Under the pieces are notes generated by a model. That model saw nothing but the letters and a program-made list of their open reading frames with translations. It made no database searches and was not told the DNA's origin. This document shows positions 44,893 to 57,320 of a stretch of DNA of 57,500 nt, piece by piece (positions within the stretch are counted from its first letter, which is position 1; every line of letters begins with the position of its first letter). This DNA comes from Chrysomallon squamiferum. Lineage: Eukaryota; Mollusca; Gastropoda; Neomphalida; Peltospiridae. The position numbers and the translations under genes were made by a program. The stretch is from assembly GCA_012295275.1 (NCBI GenBank), contig CM022671.1, positions 6,828,727 to 6,886,226 of the forward strand. The letters are read 5' to 3'.

Positions 44893-47800
44893 ATGTCTGA
44901 ACACGTACCAGACAACATCAATTTTCCTGCTGAGGAGGAGAAGATTCAGGAGTTTTGGAAGGAGATTGACGCGTTTAAAACATCCCTGCAGCTTTCCTTT
45001 GGAAAACCATGGTAAGAATTTGTTATACACACAGACTGATGTACATACAGCTCATTCATTCAGTCCAGCCTTGTGATTGGTTGTTATCTGAATAATGTAG
45101 GTATATGACATATCATGTGGCAGAGTTTTCAGCATCTGAAAACAATAACATGGCAATACAAAAGGCCCTTATATAATTAAAGAGCTATGTTGATTTTTCA
45201 ATAAATTTCATTTTGAATTATCAACAAAGACAAACTACTAACAAAACTACCATTGATAATAATTAATATGATGCAATTACATAACAGATGTTGAAAGTTT
45301 GTTACAAACTGTATGTACAGAGAGAAATAAAATGTATTGTTTAGAGTCATACAGTACTTTATAAACATTTGATTAAATCTGTTATTGTAAAATGTTGTGT
45401 TACAGATTTACCCACCATCGTGAATGTCACACATGTTTGTTTAGTGTACACATTTTATTCATTTTAAATTCATTACAAATTTTTCTGTTGTTAGCATAAT
45501 AAAGAAATACATTTGCTTTATACAGAAGCATTGTGAAAAAGTCTTTACACTTGCAGGTTTATTTTATAACTCACAAAGAGAAGTGCACAGATGTTTTATT
45601 ACCTGCTATATTTAACCCTTTATTCAACTCTTATTTAACATGTATATGTTTAGATACATTTGTAGTCAAGTTGCTTGTACCAAACATTGAGATACAAAAT
45701 GGGAATGGTCAAAGATCACAGTGTTACGTGCCTTGATTTTGAAATTGTTATAAACTGTCTAATATGCTCAGTATGCTTTTTGACTGGTTTTCTCATGTCT
45801 TCCTGTCTAATCTAAATAATTTCAGTAAGGATTAAAATATTATTAGATCAAGAGGGAATTATGTAATAATCTGTGTGGGTAACAGCCCCTCTCCAAGAAG
45901 ATGAACATTGGGAAAACAAAAAAAGTTCATTTGTATATTTTTTTTTTTATAGTTGGTAAGGGAATTGAGCTTCACGGTGATTGTTCATTCTGTTGTTTGC
46001 TAAGTGATTCCACACAAATTTCTCCCACACAGGATCATCTACCCGGGTGATTGCCACAAAGTCTGTAAAGTCAAAATATTTTCACCCTGGGGACTTCCTG
46101 AAATGGCAGCTAGCCACACATTTTCACACCTTGTCCAGTGGCAGAGTAATTAGATTACCTTGGTTACCAGTCTGTGGAAGGCTGTGTCGTCTACGTACTG
46201 GAGAATCATATGCTGAATCTTCCTTCATTGAACTTGGGCTTGAAAAAAATATCCCCATACCTTGACCCCCAACTGTTGATTCAGCTTTGGATCGCCCTCA
46301 CAGTCTAGTAAACCTTAACATTTTTATCAAATGAGCAAAAAACTAATCTAATCCTCCTTTAGATCAGTGAGAAAATGTGAAATCAGATCAAATGTGTGAA
46401 ACTGTTTGTATAAATTTACTTATTGTCACAGTAGATGACAGAAAATGAAAACAAAGTCTGAAATCTTTTCATCCATTTTACAAAAATCACTTTTCTGGTA
46501 TAAACTCAACAATGAAATAATTATTTATATAGCTAACTTTTCTCCTGTCTAAACTGATACATGTACTTTTTATCTGGATAACTAGACTTACTAGGATGGA
46601 ACTTAAAAACATTAAATGCAGCAAAAAGGTGTTAGATCAATATATTATATGATGTTTTAATGTGCCAGTAAAATCACAAATTTCACTTTATAAAATTTGT
46701 TTTGTAATGATGTATCTTTATTTTATTATTATTATTATTTTTTTTAAAGTGCAATAGATGTAAAGTCCTCAGGTTCATATTTTTAATTCACAGTTTTAAT
46801 TAGATATAATGTTTTTGTCTGAAGTACTGGACTGAATCTACAGCTGTTGTTTTATTGTACAGCAATACATTGTGTAGATCTCTGATATTCATTTTATTCA
46901 TTGTGCAGAACAGTTTTAAATAAACACTTTTCTGCATGGAATATGCATCACACAATATCAGGAAACAAATGTTAACAGATGTGCTTACAAAATCCAATAA
47001 TTGTAAAACAGATTTTATACTTTATTAACAAATGTAATAATAACAATTCTTTGATCATCAGATAGTAAATTTGGATACAGGGTAAAACAAATAATCGGTA
47101 TAAAAGAAACTTCAGCAGAATATGATATTAATATCAAAATATCATTAAAATGCTCTCTCTACTTTATTTATGTATTTTTTTTAAATAATATTATTTGAAA
47201 TAATAACAGTCAAAAATTAAATTGTTTATTTTGTTTTCTTTTATGGGTGTTTTATAATTTGTTATCCACTTTTTTTTTTTATCATTTTTTAATTATATTT
47301 ATTCATTTTTTTTTTTTTTTTTTTTTTAAGTTTATTAGTTTTGTTTTTTTAACCATCCAAAATAACTTACTGATTTATTTCTTTCCTATTTTTTTTCCCC
47401 TGGTTTTATTTTTAGCTATGTGTTTTATGATGGACCACCATTTGCAACCGGCCTCCCTCATTACGGCCACATTCTAGCGGGGACCATCAAAGACGTGGTC
47501 ACGCGGTGGGCACATCAGAGTGGCTTCTACGTGGAGAGGAGGTTTGGGTGGGACTGCCACGGCCTCCCAGTGGTAAATTGCTATTTTTAATTTACAAAAC
47601 ATCAAATGTTTTATTGATTTTCTCTCTCTCTCGTTTAAAAGAAAAATTTAATAGTAAATTGCCCCCCAAATATTAAACGTTTTATTGATTTTTCTCTCTC
47701 ATTTAAAAGCAAAAATTTAATAATAAATTACCCGCAAATATTAATCGTTTTATTAATTTTCTCTCTCTCTCATTTAAAAGAAAAATTTAAGAAAAATTGC

Positions 47801-50800
47801 CCCCCAAATATTAAATGTTTTATTAATTTTCTCTCTCTCTCATTTAAAAGCAAAATTTAATAATAAATTTACCCCCGAATTGCCGTCAGTTATTCGTTAA
47901 TCATCTTTTTAATTAAGATTTAATTTCAAGAAATTCTAGTTTGTAGAACTGTTAATTGACAAATAGGTAATGAAAGCATATTTAATTTATTTATTTATTT
48001 TTTATTATTTTATTTTTTAAAGAAATAAGTTATAAATTAAAAATTCTATATATTTAATGTATAAAACAAATAAAAAAAAAACAACAAAAAAACTTCTAAT
48101 TAAGCTGGTGTATAAATATAATAAATATTACAAAATTCTTTGTGCTAATAATAACAGCAGAGGAAATGATATTAAATTGTTACTTGCAGGAATATGAAAT
48201 TGACAAAACTCTGGGTATTCGGGGTCCAGAAGATGTGGCCAAGATGGGAATTAAAGCTTACAATCAGGAATGCAGAAAGATTGTCATGAGATACTCAAAA
48301 CAGTGGGAGGTAACTCTAAACAAAAACACACCTCTTTTACAAAAGAAGGGCTTCATCATAGAATTTTTACATTATATTTTAAAGTAATGTTTGCAACAAA
48401 CTGTCTTTGATGCTGTTTTCAGTAAGATAAAAACCAGTCACACTGAAACTTTCATGATATTTACTTTCTAATGTATTTCTAAAGTGCTTTTTTTTTTTTA
48501 CCCCTTTCAAGTCACACAATAATCAGAAATAATTTCACTGTTGTTTTGACCACTGAAAAGGTTTCAGCTAGAGTATTACATATCTAGTATGTATTGAGAT
48601 ATCTAGTCAGTTGTGCTCTCTCTTAGCTAGTCTGTGTTGAGATATCTTTTACCTAATCTGTGTAGAGACATCTCTTAGCTAGTCTGTGTTGAGATATCTC
48701 TTAGCTAGTCTGTGTTGAGATATCTCTTACTTAGTCTGTTACGCTCTCTCTTTCCTTGTCTGTGTTGAGATATCTTATCTAGTCTGTTGCACACTCTCTT
48801 TCCTAGTCTGTGTTAAGATATCTTATCAAGTCTGTTGAGATATCTCTTAGCTAGTCTGTGTTGAGATATCTTTTAGCTAGTCTGTATTGAGATATCTCTT
48901 ACCTAGTCAGCGATTGTAATAAAGAAGTGACTTAAGTACCAAACGGATTGTTGTAGTATTGAATTAGGAAATGAACGAACTGGCAGGTAACATTGAGGGT
49001 TAAATTTTAATTTATTTTCACCCAGGAAATCATTGGACGTCTGGGTCGGTGGATTGACTTTGAGAACGACTACAAGACGATGTACCCAACGTTCATGGAG
49101 TCGGTGTGGTGGGTTTTCAAACAACTTTTCAACAAAGGCCTGGTTTATCGTGGCTTCAAGGTAATCTGTTCCCCATTAAAATAAATAATAATAATAATAA
49201 TAATAAATAAAAATAAAAATAAAATTGTTTTTAAAAAACTGTATTCAGAAAGGAAGAACTGATTCACAGAATGAAGTTACTGTTAATAGAAGTTAGCAGT
49301 CACTGTTAAGGTACAGATGAAATATTTGAAAAGTAAATAGTAAATATAAACTTGTCGCACATTTTGGTAACCTGATAAAATTACTTTGTCTCTAAGTTTA
49401 ATTATTTTAGCAATTTTATTAATTAAGGATATAAGTACATTAAGTTCATGTTGGTGTTTTGTTACTAAACATTTATTTATTTATTTATTTACTGAAATGT
49501 TTGTGTAATATTTAATAAAGTAAATATTTATAATTTGTAGGTAATGCCCTTCTCAACAGCCTGCAATACGCCATTGTCAAACTTTGAATCTGGACAGAAC
49601 TACAAAGATGTTGTTGACCCTGCAGGTTTGAATTAATTAACATAATTAATAAATTATGTTAATGAGCAAAACCTATAAATTATTTTGGTAATTTGTGAAA
49701 AGTTGACTGATTATTTATAATGAATACGAACTTTCACTGATAATTCTGATCAGAAGATGATTTTATTTAAAACATTGTCTTCCTAATTTATCTTGGTAAG
49801 TTTATAAAATTTTCAGCTACGAATGTAATATAACAAAGTACTCATATCATTTTATCAGAGAGGATTGGCTTGTTTTCCAATCCAGGTCCATAAGTCTAAT
49901 AAACTGAAAAGTGTAAATAAATCAAGGTGTTTGAGAAACTGAAAGGTACAGATAAAAAGACAGTTATGCATGATAAACTGAAAGGTGTAGACAAATCAAC
50001 AGATGTTTATTAGTGAGGTGTAGATAGATTGTTAAGTGTTGCCCTGTGTCATTGTATACCTGTGTCATATTGTATGCCTTTGTCAAACTGTACCTGTGTC
50101 ACTGAGTGCAGATTACCGACAGGTGTTACAGATTGTGCTAATTAATTATTTATGGTTGCCTGAACCCACGCACACACAGATGTTGCAGAGAGATCTTTGT
50201 GCTGGACAATGGATGGGGAGGGTTAAAGGGTTAATTTGCCTTCTGTAGTAAATTAGCAGTAGTTTGAGGGTTAATTTATTTCTATAAAGCTTTGAAATGC
50301 TTTAATGACAACATATACATATATGCATACATAAATATATACATATATACATTCACAAACATACATACATTTATATCTAGCAGTAAAACAACAACAAAAA
50401 GCAAAGCAAAAAACCTAAAATGTTGTCATAAAACAAAAACAAAAAAAATCAACAAAACAACAGAAAAGAACCAGATGGTTTATTTGAAAGTTTTTGTTAA
50501 TTCTTTGTTTTATTAGAATGACTTAAAAAGTTGATTTGTTTTATGTGATAAATGGGTTAAAGTAATGCAGTGAATTGACAGGTTTTAGCAGTTAATGGGT
50601 TGAAAGTTTTATAATAAACTTCAGTTAGAGTTTAAATGTAATAAATAAACAAAAGCTAAGGTGTTAAAATTGTAAGTAAATAAGAGCTAAACTGCCTAAA
50701 GGGTTAAAATGATTTAATAGACAAACAGTTAGTGATGTAATAGACAAACAGTTAAAGTGATGTAATAGATAAACAGTTAAAGTGATGTAATAGACAAACA

Positions 50801-51717
50801 GTTAAAGTGATGTAATAGACAAACAGTTAAAGGGTTAAAGTGATGTAACAACAATTAAAGAGTTAACAACTATCTGTTTGCAGTGATTGTTAGCTTTCCA
50901 CTGGAAGAAGATCCGAAGATCTCAATGATTGCCTGGACGACCACACCCTGGACACTCCCCAGCAATCTCTCCCTTTGTGTCAACCCCAACATGAACTACG
51001 TCAAAGTGAGAGGTAAGTGTTGTCTGACATCACAGTAGCATTTCTTAAACCTTAATTTATTTTCACTTGATAACCTTTGGCTGGGTGTTCACTACAGTCT
51101 GTGTTATCATTACCTGTTTTTCCCATTCCATCCATATCCAGTATCTCATTATAGGTTGTATCAAACACAAGGTGTTTTCCTGTTTGTGGAACAAACACAC
51201 ATACATATGCACACATACTTTATTTCATAAATATATTCACACTCAAACTCACTCACTCTTTCATACTCTCTCTCTTTCTCTTTATCTTTCTCTGACATAC
51301 ATACATACAAGATTCACACTCGCTGTCTGACATACACAGGTATAGAAGAACTAGCCAGTGTGTCTGGTTAAAAGTTGTTTAAGTGTTTGACTTTCAGATA
51401 ACAACTCAAGTCACGTCTACATCATGATGGAAGATCGTCTGGAAGCTCTCTTTAAAACTGAGGACGAATATACCGTTCTTGCCAAGTATTTGTTTTGTTT
51501 TGTTTCATTTTGTTTTAGTTCATTATTTATTTATTTATTTTGTTTTATTTATTTATTTTTTTTAATTGTTTTTCATTTTATTTATTTATTTATTTATTTA
51601 TTTGTTTTATTTATTTATTTGTTTTATTTATTTATTTATTTATTAATTTAATTTAATTTAATTTAATTTAATTTAATTTAATTTAATTTAATTTAATTTA
51701 ATTTAATTTAATTTATT

Positions 51718-51766
<49 letters not shown>

Positions 51767-52755
51767 TTTATTTATTTTTTAATTATTTTTTTTGTTTGTT
51801 TGTTTGTTTATTTACTTATTTATTAAAAAGATTGTAAGAAAATATAATCCTTGTATAAAAATTACAAAGTTTTTAAAAAAAATATAAATATGCATTTTAA
51901 ATTGTTTGATATATTTTTATGTTTTGTACCTGTTATGAAGGTAGTTAAATAATGTTGTTTTTGTTTGTTTTTGTTTTCTGATAAATCATAAAAACAAAGT
52001 GATTATGATATGGTAACCAATAAAGACACAGATATGTTTTTGTTTCTTGACCAAAATACCAATTTAAATATTATGATACACATCTTACAAACAAATTATA
52101 CAAAACACCAGTCAGATTACATGTAATATCAAAATGGTATCAGAGTTTTTCTTATTAAATTTAGAAAACAAAAAGTTGTTGATAAATATCTGTTGATTAC
52201 AAGAAAGTCATTAATTTACAAAACTGAAACTACCTTGAAATAAAAAAATGTATATATGTTTTATTTTGGTGTAAATCTTTATTTTCAAAGATAGTGAAAA
52301 ACTAGATTTTTATATTCATAATAAATATTTTTTAGATTCAAAGGGAAAACACTGGAAGGGAAACACTACAAACCTTTGTTTCCTTATTTCTCACACGTAA
52401 GTTACACTTTTTTCACAAGCTGCACACAAAATCTACTTTTGTCTTTTATCTTCAGAAAGATAAAACATTTCAGTTTGTCTGACTTTTCCATGATTACCGA
52501 TATTTTTCCTCTTTGTTCATATATAGTTATGTTTTATTTTTACAATTTTAAATTCTTCAAGCTATTAATTATGATTTTTTTATTTTTTTAAATGTGACTA
52601 ATTTATTTTTCAACCATTTCAACATGCTGACCATTATGTTTACATTTATTTTAATATGTTTATGTTCATGTCTTTTTATATTTTAGTTTATTAGTTTACA
52701 TTGTAAAGCATCCTTGAACATATTCAGTCTGGAAAAGGTGCTGTATAAATACATT

Positions 52756-52790
<35 letters not shown>

Positions 52791-55464
52791 TATAATAATT
52801 ATCTGGATGTTTCTTTGTAACAAACAAGTTATGGAGATGTGAGTGATAACAAAACAAATAAAAATATTTGTTCAAGTCAACTAAAATGTGACTTAATCCC
52901 AGATTATATGTTCATATGAGATATTCATTTATTTAAGTGTTTTTGTGTGTTTAGATGAGAACGAAAACACAAGCTTTCCGAATTCTCACAGACAATTACG
53001 TAACATCGGAGAGTGGTACAGGTGTCGTACACCAGGCACCATACTTTGGAGAGGTCAGAGTTCACTCTTCTTTTAAACAATACTTTTACTTTTATTTCTT
53101 TCTTCAAAAATGTGCTTTGTATATTCCAAGCTTATGTAAAGGTTATTCATTTGGTACGGAAACTGAAAATTATTTCATTTAGAACATAATATTAAAATGA
53201 AGACATAAAAACAACCACAACAACAATAATTGTTATGTTAAAAAAACAACTAAATAAATATATTTAAATTTTTTATTTAATTGTACAGGTATGTCTGTTT
53301 TGTAATGTAATTTTAATTGTATAGTGTAATTTTGATTGTTTTTATTGTATTATTTGGTAATCTCATTGTGTTTGTGTTACATATTCCAGGATGACCAGCG
53401 TGTGTGTCTGGCTAACAAGGTCATCACTAAAAACATGGACATGATCTGTCCAGTCGATGCCAGTGGACGATTCACCTCTGAGGTCACTGACTTTGCTGGA
53501 CTCTATGTCAAGGTACAAGTCATGTTACAATCTTTACACAGTTAACATATAGTCACGTGTTACAGTCTTTACACAGTTAACATGTAGTCATCACATGTTA
53601 CAATCTTTACACAGTTAACATACAGTCACGTGTTACAGTCTTTACACAGTTAATATATAGTCACGTGTTACAGTCTTTACACAGTTAACATACAGTCACG
53701 TGTTACAATCTTTACACAGTTAATATATAGTCACGTGTTACAGTCTTTACACAGTTAACATATAGTCACGTGTTACAATCTTTACACAGTTAACATAGTC
53801 ACGTGTTACAGTCTTTACACAGTTAACATGTAGTCATCACGTGTTACAATCTTTACACAGTTAACATATAGTCACGTGTTACAATCTTTACACAGTTAAT
53901 ATATAGTCATGTGTTACAATCTTTACACAGTTAACATACAGTCATGTGTTACAATCTTTACACAGTTAACATAGTCACGTGTTATAATCTTTACACAGTT
54001 AACATACAGTCACGTGTTATAATCTTTACACAGTTAACATATAGTCATGTGTTACAATCTTTACACAGTTAACATATAGTCATGTATTACAATCTTTACA
54101 CAGTTAACATATAGTCACGTGTTATAATCTTTACACAGTTAACATACAGTCACGTGTTACAATCTTTACACAGTTAACATATAGTCATGTGTTACAATCT
54201 TTACACAGTTAACATACAGTCACGGGTTACAGTCTTTACACAGTTAACATATAGTCACATGTTACAATTTTTACACAGTTAACATACAGTCATGGGTTAT
54301 AATCTACACAGTTAACATATAGTCACGTGTTACAATCTTTACACAGTTAACATATAGTCACATGTTACAATGTTTACACAATTAACACATAGTCACTTGT
54401 TATAATCTTTACACAGTTAACATATAGTTACATGTTATAATTTTAAAAGTTTTTTAAAGTTTCGTAACACAGATTAGTTTTAACTAATGAACAGAAAGTA
54501 GTTTTAAATTTACACTTTGTTAATGGCAGGATGCTGACAAGGAAATAATGAAGAAACTGAAATCAGATGGAAGACTGGTTCACCAGGGATCAGTCAAACA
54601 CAGCTACCCTTTCTGCTGGAGGTCAGTTTTAACTGTGTTTGTAAATGTTAGAAAGTTAGTGTCTATAACTATGTTAGTAAACTGATTTAGTAATTAGAGG
54701 GAACAAAGTCTAGCAGCAAAGGAAACTGTCGTTATATAAAATTAAACAAATAATAATAATAGAATAAAATAAATAGAAAAAATACATTTGTTTCCTAGCG
54801 TTTTGCAGTTGAGTTGTTGTCTTTTTAACATGGTCACCTCCTTTAGATACATCTTCCAGTAATTAGAGAAAAAATGTCATTTTAATATGAAAAGTTAATA
54901 ATAAATCAAAGAAGAAAACTTCTGTGTCCCAGTAAAAGTAAAATAAAGATTTTTTATTATTATTATTTTTTTTTTTTTTCAGATCAGAAACTCCACTGAT
55001 TTACAAAGCTGTTCCAAGTTGGTTTGTCAGAGTAGAACAAGCTACACATCTACTGCTGGAACAAAACCAGAAAACTTACTGGTATTTTCAATTTGTACAT
55101 CTGTGTCTGTGGGTGTGAGTGTGTGTGTGTGAGTGTGTTGTGTATGTGTGTTGTGTGTGTGTGTGTGTGTGTTGTATATGCTGTGTGATAAAAACCATAA
55201 ATCTACTGCAGCTGAACAAAATCAGGAAACTTACTGGTATTTTCAATTTGTACATCTGTGTCTGTGGGTGTGAGTGTGTATTGTATGTGTGTGATACAAG
55301 CCATACATCTACTGCCTGAACAAAATCAGGAAACTTACTGGTATTTTCAATTTGTACCTTTGTGTGTCTGTGTTGTGTATGTTTGTGTGTGAGTGTGTTG
55401 TATGTGTGTGTGTGTGTGTGTGTGAACAAAACCAGAAAACATACTGTATTGTCTGTGTGTGTGT

Positions 55465-55499
<35 letters not shown>

Positions 55500-57094
55500 G
55501 CGTGTTGTGTGTTACTTTACATGTACATCTAGAAATGCAATATTTTTGTTAGTCTGTTATGAGAGAGAGAGAGAGATCCAGAGAGAAACAAGTAATGAAA
55601 GAAAGAGTTTTTATTTGAATTGTGCTTTATATAAGTGGAAAAACAACACGTGACACTACGAATGTTATTTTGTATTTGCTGTAAAATGCTAAATTGTCAA
55701 ACATACAACACAGTGTAGACAAAACAGTTTAACTCATTGTTTCAAAACTGAAATTCTGTAGCAGTCTGTTTTGTTTTGTGTTCATAAAAATGTGAAAATT
55801 AACAAATTTGTTTTATGAAGGGTTCCGGAGTTTGTCAAAGAGAAGAGATTTGGAAACTGGCTGCGTGACGCTCGTGACTGGGCGATTTCAAGGAACCGGT
55901 ACTGGGGCACACCCATACCCCTGTGGATGAGTGAGGATGGGGAGGAGGTAAAAATAAAAATAATAGAATTATTATACACCAGTAATTTGTACATATTTAT
56001 AACAGGTTACACACTATCTTCATAGTTTCATCATTCATTGTAGTGATTTTCATACCACTAAATTCAACATTTATTTATCAAAGTTTTGTTTTTGATATTA
56101 TCATCATTATTATATATATTGAAGTAGTAGTTATCGTTGTTATTCAGGTGGTGTGTGTTGTAGTAGTTGCTGTTATTTAGGTGGCATGGGTTGTAGTAGT
56201 TGCTGTTGTTGTTATTCAGGTGGTGTGTGTTGGTTCTATAGAAGAACTGGAGAATCTGACAGGAGAGAAAGTGACAGATCTACACAGAGAAAGGTTTGTC
56301 TACATTTTAACATTATAGTTTTTAACATTATACTTTTTACTCTTTCACAACTTAGCCATATTGAACTGATGTCTCTTAATAACACCTTCGGTTTTTATTC
56401 ACATTTATTTCTTTATTGCACATAAAAATTGAAAAAAAAAACCAACATTTTATGCTAAATTATTTGCTGTTTGTAATAAACACTCACATGTGATAAAATA
56501 ACACTTTCTCAACACATTTTGTTGATTTTGTTGACGTATAACAACACATTCTGTTGATTAAACTGCTGTTGACACATAACAACACATTCTGTTGATTAAC
56601 CTGCTGTTGACACATAACAACACGTCCTGTTGATTAAACTGCTGTTGACATATAACAACACATTCTGTTGATTAAACTGCTGTTGACATATAACAACACG
56701 TTCTGTTGATTAAACTGCTGTTGACATATAACAACAGTTTCTGTTGATTAAACTGCTGTTGACATATAACAACACGTTCTGTTGATTAAACTGCTGTTGA
56801 CATATAACAACACGTTCTGTTGATTAAACTGCTGTTGACACGGAGATAACACATTGTTGACTAAGAGCGAGATAGATGTCTGTGTGTGTCTGGTTTCAGC
56901 ATTGACCACCTGACGATTGCCTCAAAGAGAGGGAAGGGAGAGCTGAGGAGGATCGCCGAGGTGTTTGACTGCTGGTTTGAGAGTGGCAGCATGCCCTACG
57001 CACAGAACCACTACCCGTTCGAGAACAAGAAGGAGTTCGAGGACTGTTTCCCTGCAGACTTCATAGCAGAGGGCATTGACCAGACACGAGGATG
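44893..57094 (+). CDS. IARS1: Isoleucyl-tRNA synthetase, cytosolic (5' part)
   Basis: Fifteen coding exons lie in the window: 44893-45011, 47416-47572, 48190-48309, 49026-49160, 49541-49625, 50884-51012, 51398-51485, 52336-52396, 52955-53053, 53390-53512, 54530-54621, 54983-55081, 55821-55947, 56220-56293 and 56900-57094. They encode about 567 residues of a protein usually near 1,260. The enzyme charges tRNA-Ile with isoleucine. Motifs are [20 protein letters not shown] with HYGH (the HIGH signature) at 55-58, [13 protein letters not shown], the editing-domain [11 protein letters not shown] from about 223 and [12 protein letters not shown] near 319, then [17 protein letters not shown] and [14 protein letters not shown]. 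The last exon ends in GIDQTRG, before the KMSKS loop, which lies beyond the right edge. All phases join cleanly. The eukaryotic cytosolic form is indicated by [17 protein letters not shown]. The first exon has a 5' acceptor at 44888, so a non-coding exon lies upstream. Confidence 0.96.
45012..47415 (+). other. IARS1 first intron after the start-codon exon
   Basis: A 2.4-kb intron (GTAAGA to TTTTTAG). It is AT-rich with T-rich stretches near its 3' end. I found no exon or gene inside. The reading frames at 45533-45736 and 46047-46265 have no recognisable homology. Confidence 0.7.
47573..47885 (+). repeat. Tandem array of about 70-80 bp starting at an IARS1 donor
   Basis: The donor GTAAATTGC at 47573 starts the first unit. 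About four more units follow, each with (A)GTAAATTGCCCCCCAAATAT or a variant, a TTTTATTGATTTTCTCTCTC stretch and ATTTAAAAGAAAAATTTAAT. Confidence 0.85.
48560..48908 (+). repeat. Short minisatellite (about 25 bp) in an IARS1 intron
   Basis: About 13 units have the form GAGATATCTCTTAGCTAGTC followed by TGTGTT, including shortened units. Confidence 0.88.
50690..50870 (+). repeat. 25-bp minisatellite in an IARS1 intron
   Basis: About five units have the form GTGATGTAATAGACAAACAG followed by TTAAA, just upstream of the exon at 50884. Related looser repeats (GATAAACTGAAAGGTGTAGA) lie near 49905-50000. Confidence 0.85.
51510..51830 (+). repeat. TTTA and TTTAA microsatellite block in an IARS1 intron
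   Basis: TTTA repeats surround a homogeneous pentanucleotide TTTAA run at about 51648-51715. Confidence 0.92.
53517..54440 (+). repeat. 35-bp minisatellite with CACGTG in many units
   Basis: About 26 units have the form AGTCACGTGTTACAATCTTT followed by ACACAGTTAACATAT. The array starts four bases into the intron after the donor at 53513 and fills most of it. Many units contain the palindrome CACGTG, an E-box. Variant units carry CATGTG. Confidence 0.93.
54640..54825 (+). repeat. About 190-bp segment repeated at 57130-57320
   Basis: The segment contains AGTAATTAGAGGGAACAAAG, GCAAAGGAAACTGTCGTTAT, an AATAAAATAAATAGAAAAAA stretch and GCAGTTGAGTTGTTGT. The same order and spacing occur at 57130-57320, in another intron of the same gene. 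Confidence 0.85.
55047..55460 (+). repeat. Tandem array repeating an IARS1 exon end and donor
   Basis: The exon ends CAGAAAACTTACTG|GTATTTTCAA at 55081. The intron repeats this exon end and donor with GT positions at 55237 and 55341 and a degraded copy near 55446. Each copy is preceded by ATCTACTGC-type coding-like sequence and followed by GT-rich sequence. Confidence 0.9.
56130..56236 (+). repeat. Tandem copies of an IARS1 3' splice site and exon start
   Basis: The real acceptor TTATTCAG|GTGGTGTGTG (exon starts 56220) is preceded by two copies, TTATTCAGGTGGTGTGTG ending AG at 56147 and TTATTTAGGTGGCATGGG ending AG at 56180. GTAGTAGTTGCTGTT sequence lies between them. Confidence 0.88.
56520..56850 (+). 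repeat. 38-bp minisatellite in an IARS1 intron
   Basis: About eight units have the form TGTTGACATATAACAACACG followed by TTCTGTTGATTAAACTGC. They end close to the acceptor at 56899. Confidence 0.92.
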
Positions 57095-57129
57095 GTAGGA
57101 CGTTTGTTGTTGTAACCGACTGTAAATGT

Positions 57130-57320
57130 TTTAATTTAGAAGTTAGAAAGTTGGTATTTGTAACTATGTTAGTAAGTTTGTATAGTAATTATAGGGAACA
57201 AAGCCTGCAGCAAAGGAAACTGTCATTATATAAAATTAAAAAAAATAATAATAAAATAAAATAAATAGAAAAAAACCCATTGTTTCCTCTCATTTTCCTA
57301 GCAGTTTTATAGTTGAGTTG
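57130..57320 (+). repeat. Second copy of the 190-bp intronic segment
   Basis: This matches 54640-54825 in order and spacing (AGTAATTATAGGGAACAAAG, GCAAAGGAAACTGTCATTAT, then GTTGAGTTGTTGT). It lies in the last, incomplete IARS1 intron. Confidence 0.85.
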
